DNA of 64,000 nt from Antilocapra americana (Eukaryota; Chordata; Mammalia; Artiodactyla; Antilocapridae). Below the pieces are notes generated by a model. The model searched no databases, was not told where the DNA came from, and was given only the letters and a program-made list of their open reading frames with translations. This document shows, one piece after another, positions 1-11,212 of this stretch; positions within the stretch are counted from its first letter, which is position 1; the number at the start of each line of letters is the position of its first letter. A program made the translations under genes and the position numbers. The DNA lies in assembly GCA_007570785.1 (NCBI GenBank), contig ML664161.1:6855191-6919190 (forward strand). Reading direction: 5' to 3'.

Positions 1-183
1 TGCTGGGAAGGATTGGGAGCAGGAGGAGAAGGGGAAAACTAAGGATGAGATGGCTGGATGGCATCACCAACTCGATGGACATGGGTTTGGGTGGACTCTT
101 GGAGTTGGTGATGGACAGGGAGGCCTGGCATGCTGCAGTTCATGGGGTCACAAAGAGTCAGACACGACTGAGAGACTGAACTG
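1..183 (+). mobile_element. BovB LINE 3' end (truncated by window edge)
   Basis: Reads as the last part of a BovB RTE element in sense orientation: the conserved 'ggatggcatcaccaactcg' block, the 'gacagggaggcctggcatgc' block and the terminal 'cacgactgagagactgaact' tail. No poly-A follows, as is usual for RTE elements. The 5' part lies outside the window. Confidence 0.9.
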
Positions 184-189
184 AACCAA

Positions 190-905
190 ACTAAAGCCAA
201 ACACATACCAACTTTATGACCCAACCATTCCACTCCTAGGAATATACCAAACAGAAATGCATCAAAAGATTTTTACAGATTCTTTTTTAAGATGAGTCCA
301 AGCAACATTATTGTGATAGCTAACACTGGAACCAACACAAATGCCTATCAACAGTGGATTGGATATACATATTGTGAGATATTCATACAGTGGGACACTG
401 TACAACAGTGAGAATGAATGAACTAAAACTACATGTAACAATATGGGTGAATCTTACGAACATAATGGTTGAGAAAAAGAAACCAGATGTATAATATGAT
501 TCCATTCATGTTTCCAAAACAAGCAACACTAAGCTATGCTGTTTAAAGTCAGAATAGCTGTATCCTTGTTGAGGAACAGTGCGGAAGGGTGAGGGATTCA
601 AGGAGGTCCTTTTTGGTTCTGGTGGTCTGTTTCTCAATCTGTGTGCTGGTTACTCTAGTGTAATCAGTTTCTGCAAATTCATTGATTTGTACATTTATGG
701 GGCTTTCCTGGTGGCTCAGTCAGTAAAGAATCTGCCTGCAATGCAGGAGATGCAGGTTCAATCCGTGGGTTGTTAAGATCCCCTGGAAAAGAAAATGATA
801 ACCCACTCCAGTATTCTTGCCTGGAAAATCTCATGAACAGAAGAACATATGTACACTTTTCTATGTGTAAATTATACTTCAATACAAAGTAAAGCAAAGA
901 CAAAG
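190..905 (+). mobile_element. L1M 3' end, split by a SINE
   Basis: Old L1 3' region in sense orientation: 'cattccactcctaggaatat' near 225, the 'gtgctggttactctagtgta' block near 645, then, after a SINE at 700-842, the closing 'attatacttcaatacaaagt' block. The L1 text resumes where it stopped, so the SINE came later. Confidence 0.8.
700..842 (+). mobile_element. Bov-tA SINE nested in L1
   Basis: Starts with the tRNA-derived head 'ggctttcctggtggctcagt' and continues into 'cccactccagtattcttgcc' before stopping short of the usual 3' tail. It interrupts the L1 3' region. Confidence 0.85.
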
Positions 906-919
906 ATCATGGCATGTTA

Positions 920-1475
920 GAGAATATGAGAAAAGTCTTTTTATTGAAACATAATTGATTTACCATGTTGTGTTAATTGCTGCTGTACAGCAGAGTGGTT
1001 CAGTTATATATGTATATATATTCTTTTTTCTTATACGCTTTCCCATTATGGTTTATCATAGGATACTGAATATAGTTCTCTGTGCTACATAGTAGGACCT
1101 TGTTGTTTATCCATTCCATATATAATAGCTTACATCTGCTAAACCCAGCTTCCCATTCCAGCCCCTCCCCCTTGGCATCCTCCAGTCTGTTGTCTATGTC
1201 TGTGGTCTGTTTCTGTTTCATAGAGAGGTTCATTTGTGTCATATTTTAGATTCCACAGGTAAGTGATATCATATGGTATTTGTCTTTCTCTTTCTGACTT
1301 ACTTAGTATGATAATCTCTAGTTGCATCCATATTGCTGCAAATGACATCATTTCATTCTTTTCTATGGCTGACCTCATTTTCTTTGTCTATTCATCTGTC
1401 AGTGGACATTTAGGTTGTTTCCATGTCTTGTCTATTGTGAATAGTGCTGCCATGAACATAGGGTGCGTGTATCTG
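920..1475 (-). mobile_element. L1 3' end, antisense
   Basis: Antisense ruminant L1 3' UTR and ORF2 end. It runs from 'accatgttgtgttaattgct' through the pyrimidine-rich block near 1150 and 'tgatatcatatggtatttgt' to 'atagtgctgccatgaacata' at about 1440-1460. Short open frames here are shadows of the repeat. Confidence 0.85.
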
Positions 1476-2045
1476 AGAAAAGAAAGCTTTAGTCAAAGTA
1501 GATGTGGGCCATTTACTTTGATATATTTTATGTACTTTGAGATAATTGAGAAATACTGGACTGTTCCTTTCTTGAAGGTACTGGGCTCTAGATCATGCAT
1601 CAGGCACTGGTAGAAGAGAACATACATAGGCCTCCTTATCCTTAAAGACATTCTTGCCCATGACTCAGACCAGTGTGCCTCTCAAGGTAGAATCTGAGGA
1701 GTGGTGCTGGCCACAACTGTTTTATTACTAAATCACAACACAAAAAGAGCTGTACAAGAATGTAATCAACATACTGCTTACTTAATCAAGAAAATCTTGA
1801 TCGGAAAAAAAAAATCAGGAGCTAAACAATGTGCTTAGTGACACAGTTGATTTACATTCTGTTGAAAACCTCATCTGATTGCAGACCAATAGCAGCAACA
1901 ACAAAAAGCCATAGTATTATCTGAAAGTACGCTGTGTTAAGTTAGAAATATATATTGTGAATTTCAGGGCAATTACCAAAATCTTTTAAAGATGCATAGT
2001 TAATAAGTCTAGTAAAGAGTGAATAAAAACATAATAAATACTCAA
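1476..2045. other. No recognised feature
   Basis: Unique-looking AT-rich sequence. I see no repeat family, splice-bounded exon or RNA gene in it. Confidence 0.5.
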
Positions 2046-2995
2046 CTGACTAGATTAAAAGGCAGGGAAAGAAGGGGAAATGAATTAAGAACAGATAGAA
2101 AGCAACCAGAAAGATGGTAGGTTTAGGGCTAACACTAAGAGTAAGTGGTCTAAATACCCCCCAAGTAAAAGGCAGAGTTTGCCAGACTGGATGAAACTAA
2201 AAGCATAGATAGGCTGAAAAAAAAAAAGGATGGAAAAATATGTACCATGCCAGTGCAAATTAAAAGAAAGCTCAAGTGGCTTTGTTAATGTCAAAGTGGA
2301 CAAAGCAGGACACTGCATGATAATAAAGGCATTAATTCATTAAGAAAACATAACCCTGAATATGCATGCTCTTAAGAACACAGTTTAAAAATATAAAAAG
2401 CAAAAACTATTAGAACTGATAGGAGGAATTAGAGACTGTTCCACAAATATATTAGAAACTTTAATGTTATTGTCTCAGGATAAGTAGACAGAAAAATCAG
2501 AAAGGACATAAAAGTGAATTACACTATCAACTTACTTGACCTAATTTCCATTTATAGAACATGCTACCTAATGACATCAGAATACATAGCCTTTTCAAGT
2601 GCACATGAAACATTCACTAGGATAGACCATATCCTAGGCAATAAGAAATGTTCTACAGAATTGAATTTGTAGAATTTGTTCTACAAAATTTTCTAATCAC
2701 AACAGAATTAAAACAGATACAAAATAGAAGGTATCTGGTAAATCCTCAAATGTTTGGAAATTAGACAACATACTTAGAAATAACTGATCAGCCTAAGAGG
2801 GTATCAAAAGGACAATTAGCAAATGTTTTTAATCAAATGAAAATAAAGATAAAACATATAGGAGTTTGGGGCATATAGCCAAAGTAGTGCTTAGAGAGAA
2901 ACTTATAGCACTAAATGTTTATATTAGAAAATCAGAAAGTTTTGAAATCAAGAGCCTAAGCTTCTATTTTAAGAAATAGAAGCAAATAAATTAAA
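2046..2995 (+). mobile_element. Old L1M ORF2 fragment (endonuclease part)
   Basis: Degenerate L1 ORF2 in sense orientation. Recognisable blocks are 'aagtggtctaaataccccc' near 2142, 'tttcaagtgcacatgaaaca' near 2592, 'gatagaccatatcctaggca' near 2621 and 'gtgcttagagagaaacttat' near 2888. All frames are broken. Confidence 0.8.
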
Positions 2996-3717
2996 TAAAT
3001 TTATTTTTTATTTTGTGTAAAAAGAATCACAAATTTTTGTTTTGAAAAATGTTTTTCATAAAAACACCTTATTTATAGTAACCTATAATCTCTTTCACTG
3101 TTGTTTTTAAATTAATGAAGAATAACTTTTAGAAATTCTTGCTTTTTTGGTTTCTAATGCAGTAAAATATTGACAGAAATAATTTACAAAAACAGAAGTT
3201 TTTAGCATCCTCAATAATTATTAAAAGAGCATTTAAGGAGTCCAGAGATCAAAAAATGTGAGAGCAGCTTAGCTTTTCAAAGATCTGGACAAAGGTGAGT
3301 GAAAATAAGGAGGGTTTGATTACAGAGTCCTGTGGTTTAGAAAAAAGGATAAAGGACTTTAGAAATGAAGGCAGACAGAATAGGACCAGAACACTCAATT
3401 TTGGAGAGTTACACAAAATGGAGGAGGGGTGAAAGCTCTGAGGAGCCTGTCTTTGGGGTGTAAATCATTTACCTACTCAGCATGGACCAGCTGCACCTGG
3501 CAAAAAGAACAGACAGGCAACTTGGGCAATTAATTGTTTGAGACAGAGATGTGAGTGCAGACTGTGGCTGCATTTGATAACAATACCACTTAAACTGCAT
3601 CTGGCACATAGGGACACTGGTCCAAGTCCCAGTGGCATCATCATTAGCAGCTACTTTTCTGCCATCATGTGTCCATTTTCGTTACAAAGAAATCGCAAAC
3701 TTGCAGAAGGAAGAATA
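2996..3717. other. AT-rich, no recognised feature
   Basis: Low-complexity AT-rich DNA to about 3250, then ordinary unique sequence. An 80-codon open frame at 3538-3777 has no supporting splice sites or recognisable domain. Confidence 0.45.
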
Positions 3718-3800
3718 GGGGACTTTGGATTCAGAGAGCCCTGTATTCATATCCTGTCTCATCTAGCCTTCGTTTAGAAATCGCTGTGTGATCCTAACCA
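3718..3800 (+). repeat. MIR fragment
   Basis: Short match to the MIR core: 'gactttggattcagagagcc' followed by a diverged 'tgtgtgatcct' block. It is too short and diverged to be sure. Confidence 0.4.
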
Positions 3801-4429
3801 GTTGAGGCTTGCTGTGCTGAAAGTGTGTGCCTTGGGAACAAAGCAGAACTGCTGTGACTTCGGCCCTTGCTCTGACATGTGATTTCTCTCGCTGCAGCTC
3901 AATATTTGAGCCTGATTCTCCAGCTTCACGTGTAAGTCTCAGAGCCACTCAGACTTTAACAATAACTTCATCTTCTTCTTATAAATGAGGGTTCTAGTTT
4001 GCCACATCCTTCTTAACACTTGTTACTGTCCATCTTTTTTATTGTAGCCAGCCATTCTAGCCCAAGTTAGTTGATTTCTATTCTTTGCAGCTAAAATGAC
4101 TGTGTATAATCTCAAAATGAATTAAATCATAGATACTTTGTAGAAAACCCTCATTGTGTAACACTTCATCTTCCAAGTTGAGAGATAACTTTTGACTTGT
4201 GTGAGGACAGAGCAGGAAGAAGTCAACACTATATAACCCTGGAAGGCAAGTAGCATCGGTGCATGAGCCCAAAGGGAACTTTCCACACTTCTGGAGTGAA
4301 TACTTTCTGAGCATCTTTAGGCCCAACTTCCAAGTACCAACTCTTGCATAGGTTTTCTTTGGCTTTCAGAGACCACATATGAATCAGGCCACAAGTTCCA
4401 GGGAATTAATGTATCTCAGGAGCTGCTTT
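3801..4429. other. No recognised feature
   Basis: Unique-looking sequence; the 82-codon minus-strand open frame at 4078-4326 shows no known domain. Confidence 0.45.
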
Positions 4430-5560
4430 CAATCAATGACTGCTATATTCATACAGTTGTGCAACCATCACTCCTATTCAATTCCAGAATGTTCTCATTA
4501 CTCCAAAAAGAAACCCAGTAGTAGTCATTCCCCATCCCACCCTGTCTCCAGCCCCTAGCAATCACTAACCTACTTTTGTTCTCTACAGATTTGTCCTTTG
4601 AGGAATTTCATATAAGTGGGATCATATAATATGTAGCCTTTTGTGACTGTCTTCTTTCACTTATGTTTTCAAGATTTCATTCAGGTTGTATAATGTATCA
4701 GTACTTCATCCTTTTAATTGCTAACTAATATTCCATTTTATGGATCTACCACATTTTGTTTATCCACTTATCAACTGATGGATATTTGGGTTGTTTTCAC
4801 TTTTGCTATTATGAATAATGTTGCATTCATGGTTTTGTGTTGACATATAAATTTGATTTTCTTGAATAAATATCTAGGATTGGAATTACTAGGTCATATG
4901 ATAACTCTATGCTTAACTTTTTGAAGAACTGGAAAACTGTTTTCCAAAGCAGCTACAATAAAATTTTCACCAGCATTGTATGAGAATTCCAGTTTTTCTA
5001 AAACTTGTTACTGTCCATCTTTTTTATCATTAGCCATTCTAGTGGATGTGAAGTAGTATCTTATTGCTATTTTGATTTGCATTTCCCTAATGCCTAATGA
5101 TGTTGCTATGGACTAAATGTTTGTGTTCCCCAGGATCCATATATTGAAGCCTTAATATGATGGTATTTGAAGGTGAGGACTTTGGGAGGTAATAAGGTCA
5201 TGAGCATGAGATTAAAATCCTTATTGGAAAAGGAAGAGAGATAGCCCTCCCTCTTTCCTCCATATGCGATACAAGAAGACACTCATCTGTAGATCAGGAA
5301 GAGAGTCTTCCCCAAGAATCTGACAATGCTGGCACCTTGATCCTGAGTGTCCAGCCTCTAAGACCTGTGAAAAATAAATGTCTGTTGTTTAAGCCACTCA
5401 GTCAATAGTATTCTGTTAGAGCAGCTGAAACAGACTAAGACAGATGTTAAACATGTTTTCTTGTACTGTACTGGCCATTAGCATGTATTTTTTGGAGAAA
5501 TATCTATCCTTGCCCATTTAAAAATAGTGTTGTCCTTTTATTGTTGAGTTGTATCCGGCA
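4430..5560 (-). mobile_element. Old L1M 3' half, antisense, split by a MaLR LTR
   Basis: Antisense L1: 'tgtgcaaccatcactcctat' near 4457, 'gatggatatttgggttgttt' near 4777 and 'gtcatatgataactctatgc' near 4893. The text stops inside '...cctaatgatgt' and resumes at 5443 with 'gatgttaaacatgttttctt'. The LTR at 5104-5442 therefore entered an existing L1. Confidence 0.8.
5104..5442 (+). mobile_element. Solo MaLR (MST/MLT1-type) LTR with 5-bp TSD
   Basis: Begins tgctatggactaaat and ends gactaagaca (TG...CA), with internal MaLR blocks such as the 'aataaatgtctgttgtttaa' polyadenylation area. The 5-base duplication gatgt flanks it exactly (5099-5103 and 5443-5447). It is a non-coding solo LTR of the non-autonomous ERVL-MaLR group, with no internal viral gene next to it. 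Confidence 0.88.
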
Positions 5561-6080
5561 GGATAATTCTGAGTTCTACACTGTCTGCAGAGTTCTCTCT
5601 CCATTTGGGATTAAGGTTTATTTGGTCACACTGGTAACTTGCTAGATAACACATTCCTTACTGGGACCGTCCCTTCTGTGTTAGTCTGCTAGGACTCTAA
5701 TAAAGTTCTACAGGCTGGGTGGCTTGAACAGAAATGTATTGCCTCACAGTTCTGGAGGCTAGAAGTCTAACACCAAAACGTCAGCAGTGTGGGTTCCTTC
5801 TAAAGACTGTGAGAAAAAAAAATTCTGTTCCCTCTCTTTAACCCAGACTCTGGTGGTTTGCTTGCAGTCTTTGGTGTGTTTGGCTTATAGAAGTATCACC
5901 CCAATCTCTGCTTTCATGCTCACGTGGTATTCTACCTGAGTGTGTGTCTGTGTCCAAATTTCCCCTATGATAAACACATCATTTATTTTGGTTTAGGGCC
6001 CACTCTACTCCATGTAACCTCATCCTAACTTAACTAATACATGTGCAATATCCTAGTCCCAAATAAGGTTACGTTTTTTT

Positions 6081-6665
6081 TTTTTTTTTTTTAGTTAGTC
6101 TACTTTGTTTTTTGGCTGTAGTGGGCTTCATTGTGTCTCATGGGGTTCCTCTAATTGTGGCAAACAGGGGCTACTCTTCTTTGCGGTACATTGGCTTCTG
6201 ATTGCAGTGACTTCTCTTGTCACAGAGCCTGGGCTCTAGGAGTGTGGCTTCAGTAGTTGTGTGCCTGGGCTTTAGAGTGTGGGCTCAGGAGTTGTGTGCC
6301 TGGGCTTTAGAGTGTGGNNNNNNNNNNGTGTGGGCTCAGGAGTTGTGTGCCTGGGCTTTAGAGTGTGGGCTCAGTAGTTGTGAGCCTGGGCTTTAGAGTG
6401 TGGGTTCAGTAGTTGTGAGCCTGGGCTTTAGAGTGTGGGTTCAGGAGTTGTGAGCCTGGGCTCTAGGAGTGTGGGCTCAGGAGTTGTGTGCCTGGGCTTT
6501 AGAGTGTGGCTCAGGAGTTGTGTGCCTGGGCTTTAGTGTGTGGGCTCAGCAGTTGTGTGCATGGGCTTAGGTGCTCTGAAGCATGTGGGTTTTCCCAGAC
6601 CAGGAATTGAACCTGTGTCCTTTGTATTACAAGGTGATTCTTTACCCTAGACCACCAGGGAAGCC
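6081..6665 (-). mobile_element. CHR tRNA-derived SINE with an expanded body
   Basis: Antisense CHR element: T-rich end near 6076, 'tttttggctgtagtgggctt' after it, and the inverted tRNA head 'accaccagggaagccc' at the right. A TSD of about 14 bases flanks it: aaggttacgttttt at 6065 and aaggatacatttta at 6666. The usual length is about 300 bases; here the body is almost doubled by internal tandem repeats. Confidence 0.85.
6230..6565. repeat. ~35-bp minisatellite with a 10-N assembly gap
   Basis: Roughly nine imperfect head-to-tail copies of a ~35-base unit built on 'gggctttagagtgtgggctc' plus 'aggagttgtgtgcct'. Ten Ns occupy 6318-6327, in the middle of the array. The unit derives from the repetitive body of the surrounding CHR SINE. 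Copy number in the real genome is unknown because of the gap. Confidence 0.92.
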
Positions 6666-6805
6666 CAAGGATACATTTTAGGGTATGAGGGGTTAGGACT
6701 TCAACATATGAATTTGGGGGAAATACAGTTCAACCCATAGCACCTTCCTTGTCTCACTTTCCTATTCCCCAGTTGGTGTTTCCTGAGATCACTGCCCAGT
6801 AAGCT

Positions 6806-7021
6806 GCTGTGCTGTGCTTAGTCACTCAGTCATGTCCCACTCTTTGTGATCCCATGGACTGTAGCCCACCAGGCTCCTTTATCCATGGGGATTCTCCAGG
6901 CAAGAATACTGGAGTGGGTTGCCATGCCTTCCTCCAGGGGATCTTCCCAACCTAGGAATTGAACTGGGGTCTCCTGCATTGCAGCTGGATTCTTTACCAG
7001 CTGAGCTACTGGGGAAACCCA
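6806..7021 (-). mobile_element. Bov-tA SINE with 11-bp TSD
   Basis: Antisense Bov-tA containing 'atcccatggactgtagccca' and 'aatactggagtgggttgcca'. An exact 11-base duplication cccagtaagct flanks it (6795-6805 and 7022-7032). Confidence 0.93.
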
Positions 7022-7032
7022 CCCAGTAAGCT

Positions 7033-8276
7033 ACATACACTCAAATCCTTATCTCAAGACCTGTTTCCAGGGGAGCCAAAGCCAAGATAGAAAAACAATC
7101 AGGGCCTTAGTAGGTTTAAAGGCATACATCTCTCCCAGGTCCAATGGGGTAGAAACTTCCACTGACACACTCCCTTTCAAAAAGGACCAAGGGTTTGGAT
7201 TAGAAATATGAACCCATCGCCTACTCTTCCTAAAAACTTAATACAACTAGTTTACCCTGGGGGTGTCAGTCTTTGCCAGTCAAGCTTTTGTAGTTTATTT
7301 GGTGACATTTTCAACTCATAAAAAAGAATTTAAGTGAGGTAAGTGGATTAGAAGGAAAGATTTTTGCCCAAACTGTGGAATTGGGTATGGATGTTATCTA
7401 AAATTCTGGATAAAAATTGGGCACATCACTGTTTACTTCCCCTAACGCCCACCGCCCATGCTTCTGATGAACTGGAGTTTGGGATTTCCCTAAACACACC
7501 AAGCTTTCATTTATTCTCCTCTCTTTGCCTGAGCTTTTTCCTCTGTTCCACCAACAACTCATAAGTTCTCACAGTTCTTTTAAGTTCCAGCTCAAATTGT
7601 CACTTTTTATTTTAAGACATTCCCCACCGAATCTAACAGGACCTGTGTGGCAGCTATTAGTGCAGCCCTGGGATCCCTGGCACCATCTTGGCAGCAAGGA
7701 GTGGGGACGAGCAGACAAGAGAGATGGAGAGCAGCTTAGTCCTGGGGACACCACTGAGCCCCTGGATCAAACTGTGCCAGCCCTTGCCAATCCGTGGTCA
7801 TTCCAGTGTCATGTGCCAAAACATTTCATCTTGCTTAACTTAACTTGAGCTGGTTATTGATTTTTTAAAATGAATCCAGAGATTTAAGATTTTTTTTAAT
7901 GAATTATCCATGAGATATAACTTCCAAGACTTGGGCAGGGCAGCTATGGGGACTCAGCCCTCTGCTTCACCTTAGCAGGAGTCCTAGGGGTCATGAGACA
8001 CAATGAAGCCCACTACAGCCAAAAATAAAAGTTGACTAACTTAAACTAACACAACATCTAACTCCTGTGCCAAGTCTTCTGGGTGGAACACTTTGTTAAT
8101 TAAGTCATTTGGAAGTCCCTTTTATATTATAACCTTGCAAACAATATTCCCCACTGTTTTAACCAAGAAACTTGGGGAATCAAACATTTTCACAGTCTCT
8201 TGCACTTAGTGGATATTCAACTAAAATCTCTAGATTATGATTTTTCTACTCCTTAGAAGAATCTAGAATTGTAGGA
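7033..8276. other. No recognised feature
   Basis: Unique-looking DNA. Open frames at 7364-7564 and 7525-7848 overlap, lack credible splice sites and encode no domain I know. Confidence 0.45.
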
Positions 8277-8290
8277 CTAGAGGAGATTTT

Positions 8291-8595
8291 TTTTTAAATT
8301 GTTTTATTTTTGGCTCTGCTGGGTCTTCGTTGCTGCACAGGCTTTTTCTCCAGTTGCAGCTCTCTAGTTGTGTGCATGGGCTGCTCATTGCTGTGGCTTC
8401 TCTTGTTGTGGAGCACAGGCTGTATGTCACGCGAGCTTCAGTAGTTATGGTTCCCAGACTCTAGAATCAGGCTTGATAGTTGTGGCACACAAGCTTAGTT
8501 GCTCCTCGGTATGTGGATCTTCCTGGACCATATATCAAACCTATGTCTCCCGCATTGGCAGGCAGATTCTTTACCACTGAGCCACCAGGGAAGCC
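8291..8595 (-). mobile_element. CHR tRNA-derived SINE
   Basis: Antisense CHR element from 'tttttggctctgctgggtct' to 'ccaccagggaagccc'. The TSD ctagaggagatttt (8277-8290) and ctagagaagatttt (8596-8609) differs at one base. Confidence 0.92.
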
Positions 8596-8631
8596 CTAGA
8601 GAAGATTTTAAACAAACAGAATCCGCTCCTC

Positions 8632-8768
8632 TCATTTTACACATGAAGAAACATTTGCACAGACAGGTTACATGACTTTGCAAAGGTCATGCTACTAACT
8701 AATGGGGGGACCAGAGGGATAGTACCCAGGTTGCCCAGCTCCCATTCTAATGTTTTTTCACTATACCT
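8632..8768 (-). repeat. MIR SINE, antisense
   Basis: Matches antisense MIR in order: 'cattttacacatgaagaaac', 'caaaggtcatgctactaact', then the region equivalent to the tRNA-like head. Confidence 0.7.
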
Positions 8769-9483
8769 CTACCCAAAGCATCTAGCACAGTCCTGAGCAC
8801 ACAGGAAGTGCCAATTAACAAAGAAAGGTCTGATCGTCCACAAGGCCCACCGCTCAATTCAGATGGAAGTCCAAGAACACTAACCATGAAACTTCTCTGA
8901 AATGACAAGATCAATGTTTGAAGAACTGCCTAGCTGCAAGATTCCTGAGCACAGTTGGTCTGTGTTAGCTGCCTTAGTACTCCATTAGATAGGAGCTCAG
9001 ACCTCCTTCTACCAGAAACCAGTTGGTTTCTGACCAGCTAGAGAGAATTCCTCCAGGGTTGCTGCCTGCAAAAACAGGTATCCTCAAGGTGACTTGGGCT
9101 GAACTGGTGCTGTCCTAGGCCCCTGTTTTTAAATGCTGTTTTGTAGAACCAGGAGATTCAAAGAGCTGAGTTTCTTGCTCGCAAATAATAACTTTCTATC
9201 TTTGGAAAAAGACCACATAATCACCTTTAAGACTTTGGATGTTCAGGTAGAAGTGAACATGTGGGACATGGCCTATGGCATGTCCCACATTGAAGGATTT
9301 GTTGTTTTTAAGTCACTCTTTCCTTTGAGCAATAAGAGATCACAACCCTCCTGATTAAACACTTGTAGCTCTCAAAACTACAGCATCCACTTCTGCAATC
9401 ATATTCTCAGAACCAGCCTAGACTTCTGACATGACAAGTAGCCCCACTACAAAAGCCTTCATGCTTGGCTTTTGGACTCCCCT
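8769..9483. other. No recognised feature
   Basis: Unique-looking sequence without a supported gene. Confidence 0.45.
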
Positions 9484-9495
9484 CTTCTACCCCAT

Positions 9496-9710
9496 GGCTT
9501 CCTTGGTGGCTCAGATGGTAAAGCGGCTGCCTGTAATGTGGGAGACTTGGGTTCGATTCCTAGGTTGGGAAGATCCCCTGGAAAAGGAAATGGCAACCCA
9601 CTCCAGTACCCTTGCCTGGAAAATCCCATGGACAGAGGAGCCTGGTAGGCTACAGTCCATGGGGTCACAAAGAGTCGGACATGACTGAGCAACTTCACTT
9701 GTTTTTCTTT
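9496..9710 (+). mobile_element. Bov-tA SINE with exact 12-bp TSD
   Basis: Complete sense Bov-tA: head 'ggcttccttggtggctcaga' through 'cggacatgactgagcaactt'. The duplication cttctaccccat flanks it exactly (9484-9495 and 9711-9722). Confidence 0.96.
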
Positions 9711-9722
9711 CTTCTACCCCAT

Positions 9723-10375
9723 TTCTCATTCCAGGGCGAAAATCACAATACTGTGAATAGGGAGGAACAAAGTGACCTGGTGCAAACTTAGTCATCAAAA
9801 CTACCTGGAGCCCAACTCCAAATCCCTCCTTTCTGTTCAAGGGCTCCCTAAGGTCACCCACAGATGCTCCCCAGCAGCCACGGTGGTCCTTCTGTGACCC
9901 CTTCATGCACCCTGCCCCCTCACCCGTACTCAGGGACCACCCATGCTCTATGCCCATCCTTTCCTTGCTATGCCCCACTCCCCGCCATAGCTGCTGCCCC
10001 TGTCATCCCCTCCTGATGTCATGTTGTCTTGTCCTGGCCACCCTTCTGCCGGGCTCCACCTGTCACTGCTCTGCCCCTTGGAGCCTCCTGCTCTCCAGTT
10101 CCATCATTTGTCACCAACAGCCTGTATTTCGTGAGCCATCTCCTTTTTACAGGAAGGTGACATGACGCATCTGGTAGGCTGGACTGGAAGGTGAGGTGAG
10201 CAGCACTGGCAGAGGCCCATTCAACACTCTGACACCAGGATCTGCCCAGGTATCATGTGGATGAGTTCCTTGCCCATCAGGTGCCCTCAGCCCAGTCACT
10301 CACATGAGGTTCTTAATCCCTGGTCCAGCTTCAGCCCTACCAGCAATGTATCCATCCATCTATCCATGCGTACAT
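9723..10375. other. No recognised feature
   Basis: C-rich unique sequence with overlapping open frames on both strands, as expected from base composition. A short run of tccatccatctatccat precedes the next SINE. Confidence 0.45.
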
Positions 10376-10590
10376 GCATGCATACTAAGTCACTTCTGTC
10401 ATGCCCGACTCATTGAGAGTCTGTGGACTGTGGCCCGCCAGGCTCCTCTGTCTATGGAACTCCCCAAACAAGAATACTGGAGTGACTTGCTGTGCCCTCC
10501 TCCAAAGGATCTTCCCTACCCAGGGATCAAACTTGCGTCTCTTGTGTCTCCTGCACTGGCAGGCGGATTCTTTACCACCTGGGAAGCACA
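10376..10590 (-). mobile_element. Bov-tA SINE
   Basis: Antisense Bov-tA containing 'ctgtggactgtggcccgcca', 'caagaatactggagtgactt' and 'ggcggattctttaccacctg'. Its TSD is blurred by the tcca-rich flank. Confidence 0.9.
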
Positions 10591-10859
10591 TCTGTCTATC
10601 CATTATTCAGTAAATACAAATGAAGCAGACAGTTCTAAGAACTGTCTTGTACTTCCAATACAGCAAGTACAAGACAGACAAGGCCTCCAGACCCTTAGAG
10701 GCCTATTTTTCAGTGAGCTGAAATGGACAAGAAGCAAGAGTACAAACAATAAAATTCTAGAGAGTTATGTGTTTTTGAAGAATTAAGATTGCACAGAGAA
10801 CAAGAGGAGGGTGAGCCCAATACTATAGATCAGACTTACGGAAGGTCCCTTGGAGAAAG

Positions 10860-11180
10860 TGACATTTAAATAGACGCCTGCAGTGGTGCAAAGATTCTAG
10901 GAAATGGTTGCAGCCAGGGGACCAGCACTGCCAAGGCCCTCAAGCAGGAAGGAACTTTGCCTTCTCAGAATGAGACATCATGAGTGAGGGGGAGCGTGGT
11001 ATGGGTAAGCGGGGCGAGGCCCGTGAAGGGCTCTATGTGCCAGGTGCAGAGGAGTCTGTGTGCTGATGGAAAGCACCCCCTCAACCAAGCTGCTCTGTGG
11101 AGAGTGGACTACAGTCAGGAGGCTGTGAAAGAGTAGAGGAGAATGCTGGGTATTTAGGGGACAGTGTGGGGATAGGGACG
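10860..11180 (+). repeat. Old interspersed repeat, family not named
   Basis: Its blocks are like those at 16555-17060: 'ccaaggccctcaagcaggaa', a stretch near 10990 like 'gaggggagaatggaaggaga', and 'gaagggctctatgtgccagg'. This pattern is known to me as a mammal-wide dispersed repeat, but I cannot assign the family with confidence. Confidence 0.5.
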
Positions 11181-11212
11181 GGAACAGAGGCAGAATAAAT
11201 TTTTAATGTGGA

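Larger units (their letters stand above)
5677..6742 (-). mobile_element. MaLR LTR, antisense, with 5-bp TSD and nested SINE
   Basis: Antisense MaLR LTR from 'tgtgttagtctgctaggact' to 'ttcaacccatagca', flanked by an exact 5-base duplication ccttc (5672-5676 and 6743-6747). It is expanded to 1066 bases because a CHR SINE carrying a minisatellite sits inside (6081-6665). No internal retroviral genes are present. Confidence 0.87.

Noticed and set aside
700..842. tRNA-like A and B box patterns in this and other SINE heads
   Set aside because: These are tRNA-derived SINE promoters in dispersed repeats; no intact tRNA gene with a full cloverleaf was seen.
1263..1613. 116-codon plus-strand frame
   Set aside because: It is the antisense of an L1 3' end; the L1 coding strand is the minus strand.
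6230..6565. CRISPR-like spaced repeats
   Set aside because: The units are directly adjacent without unique spacers and derive from a SINE; the genome is mammalian.
9431..9688. 85-codon plus-strand frame and 155-codon minus-strand frame at 9511-9978
   Set aside because: Both are translations of a Bov-tA SINE with flanking sequence; the same peptide themes recur at every Bov-tA copy.
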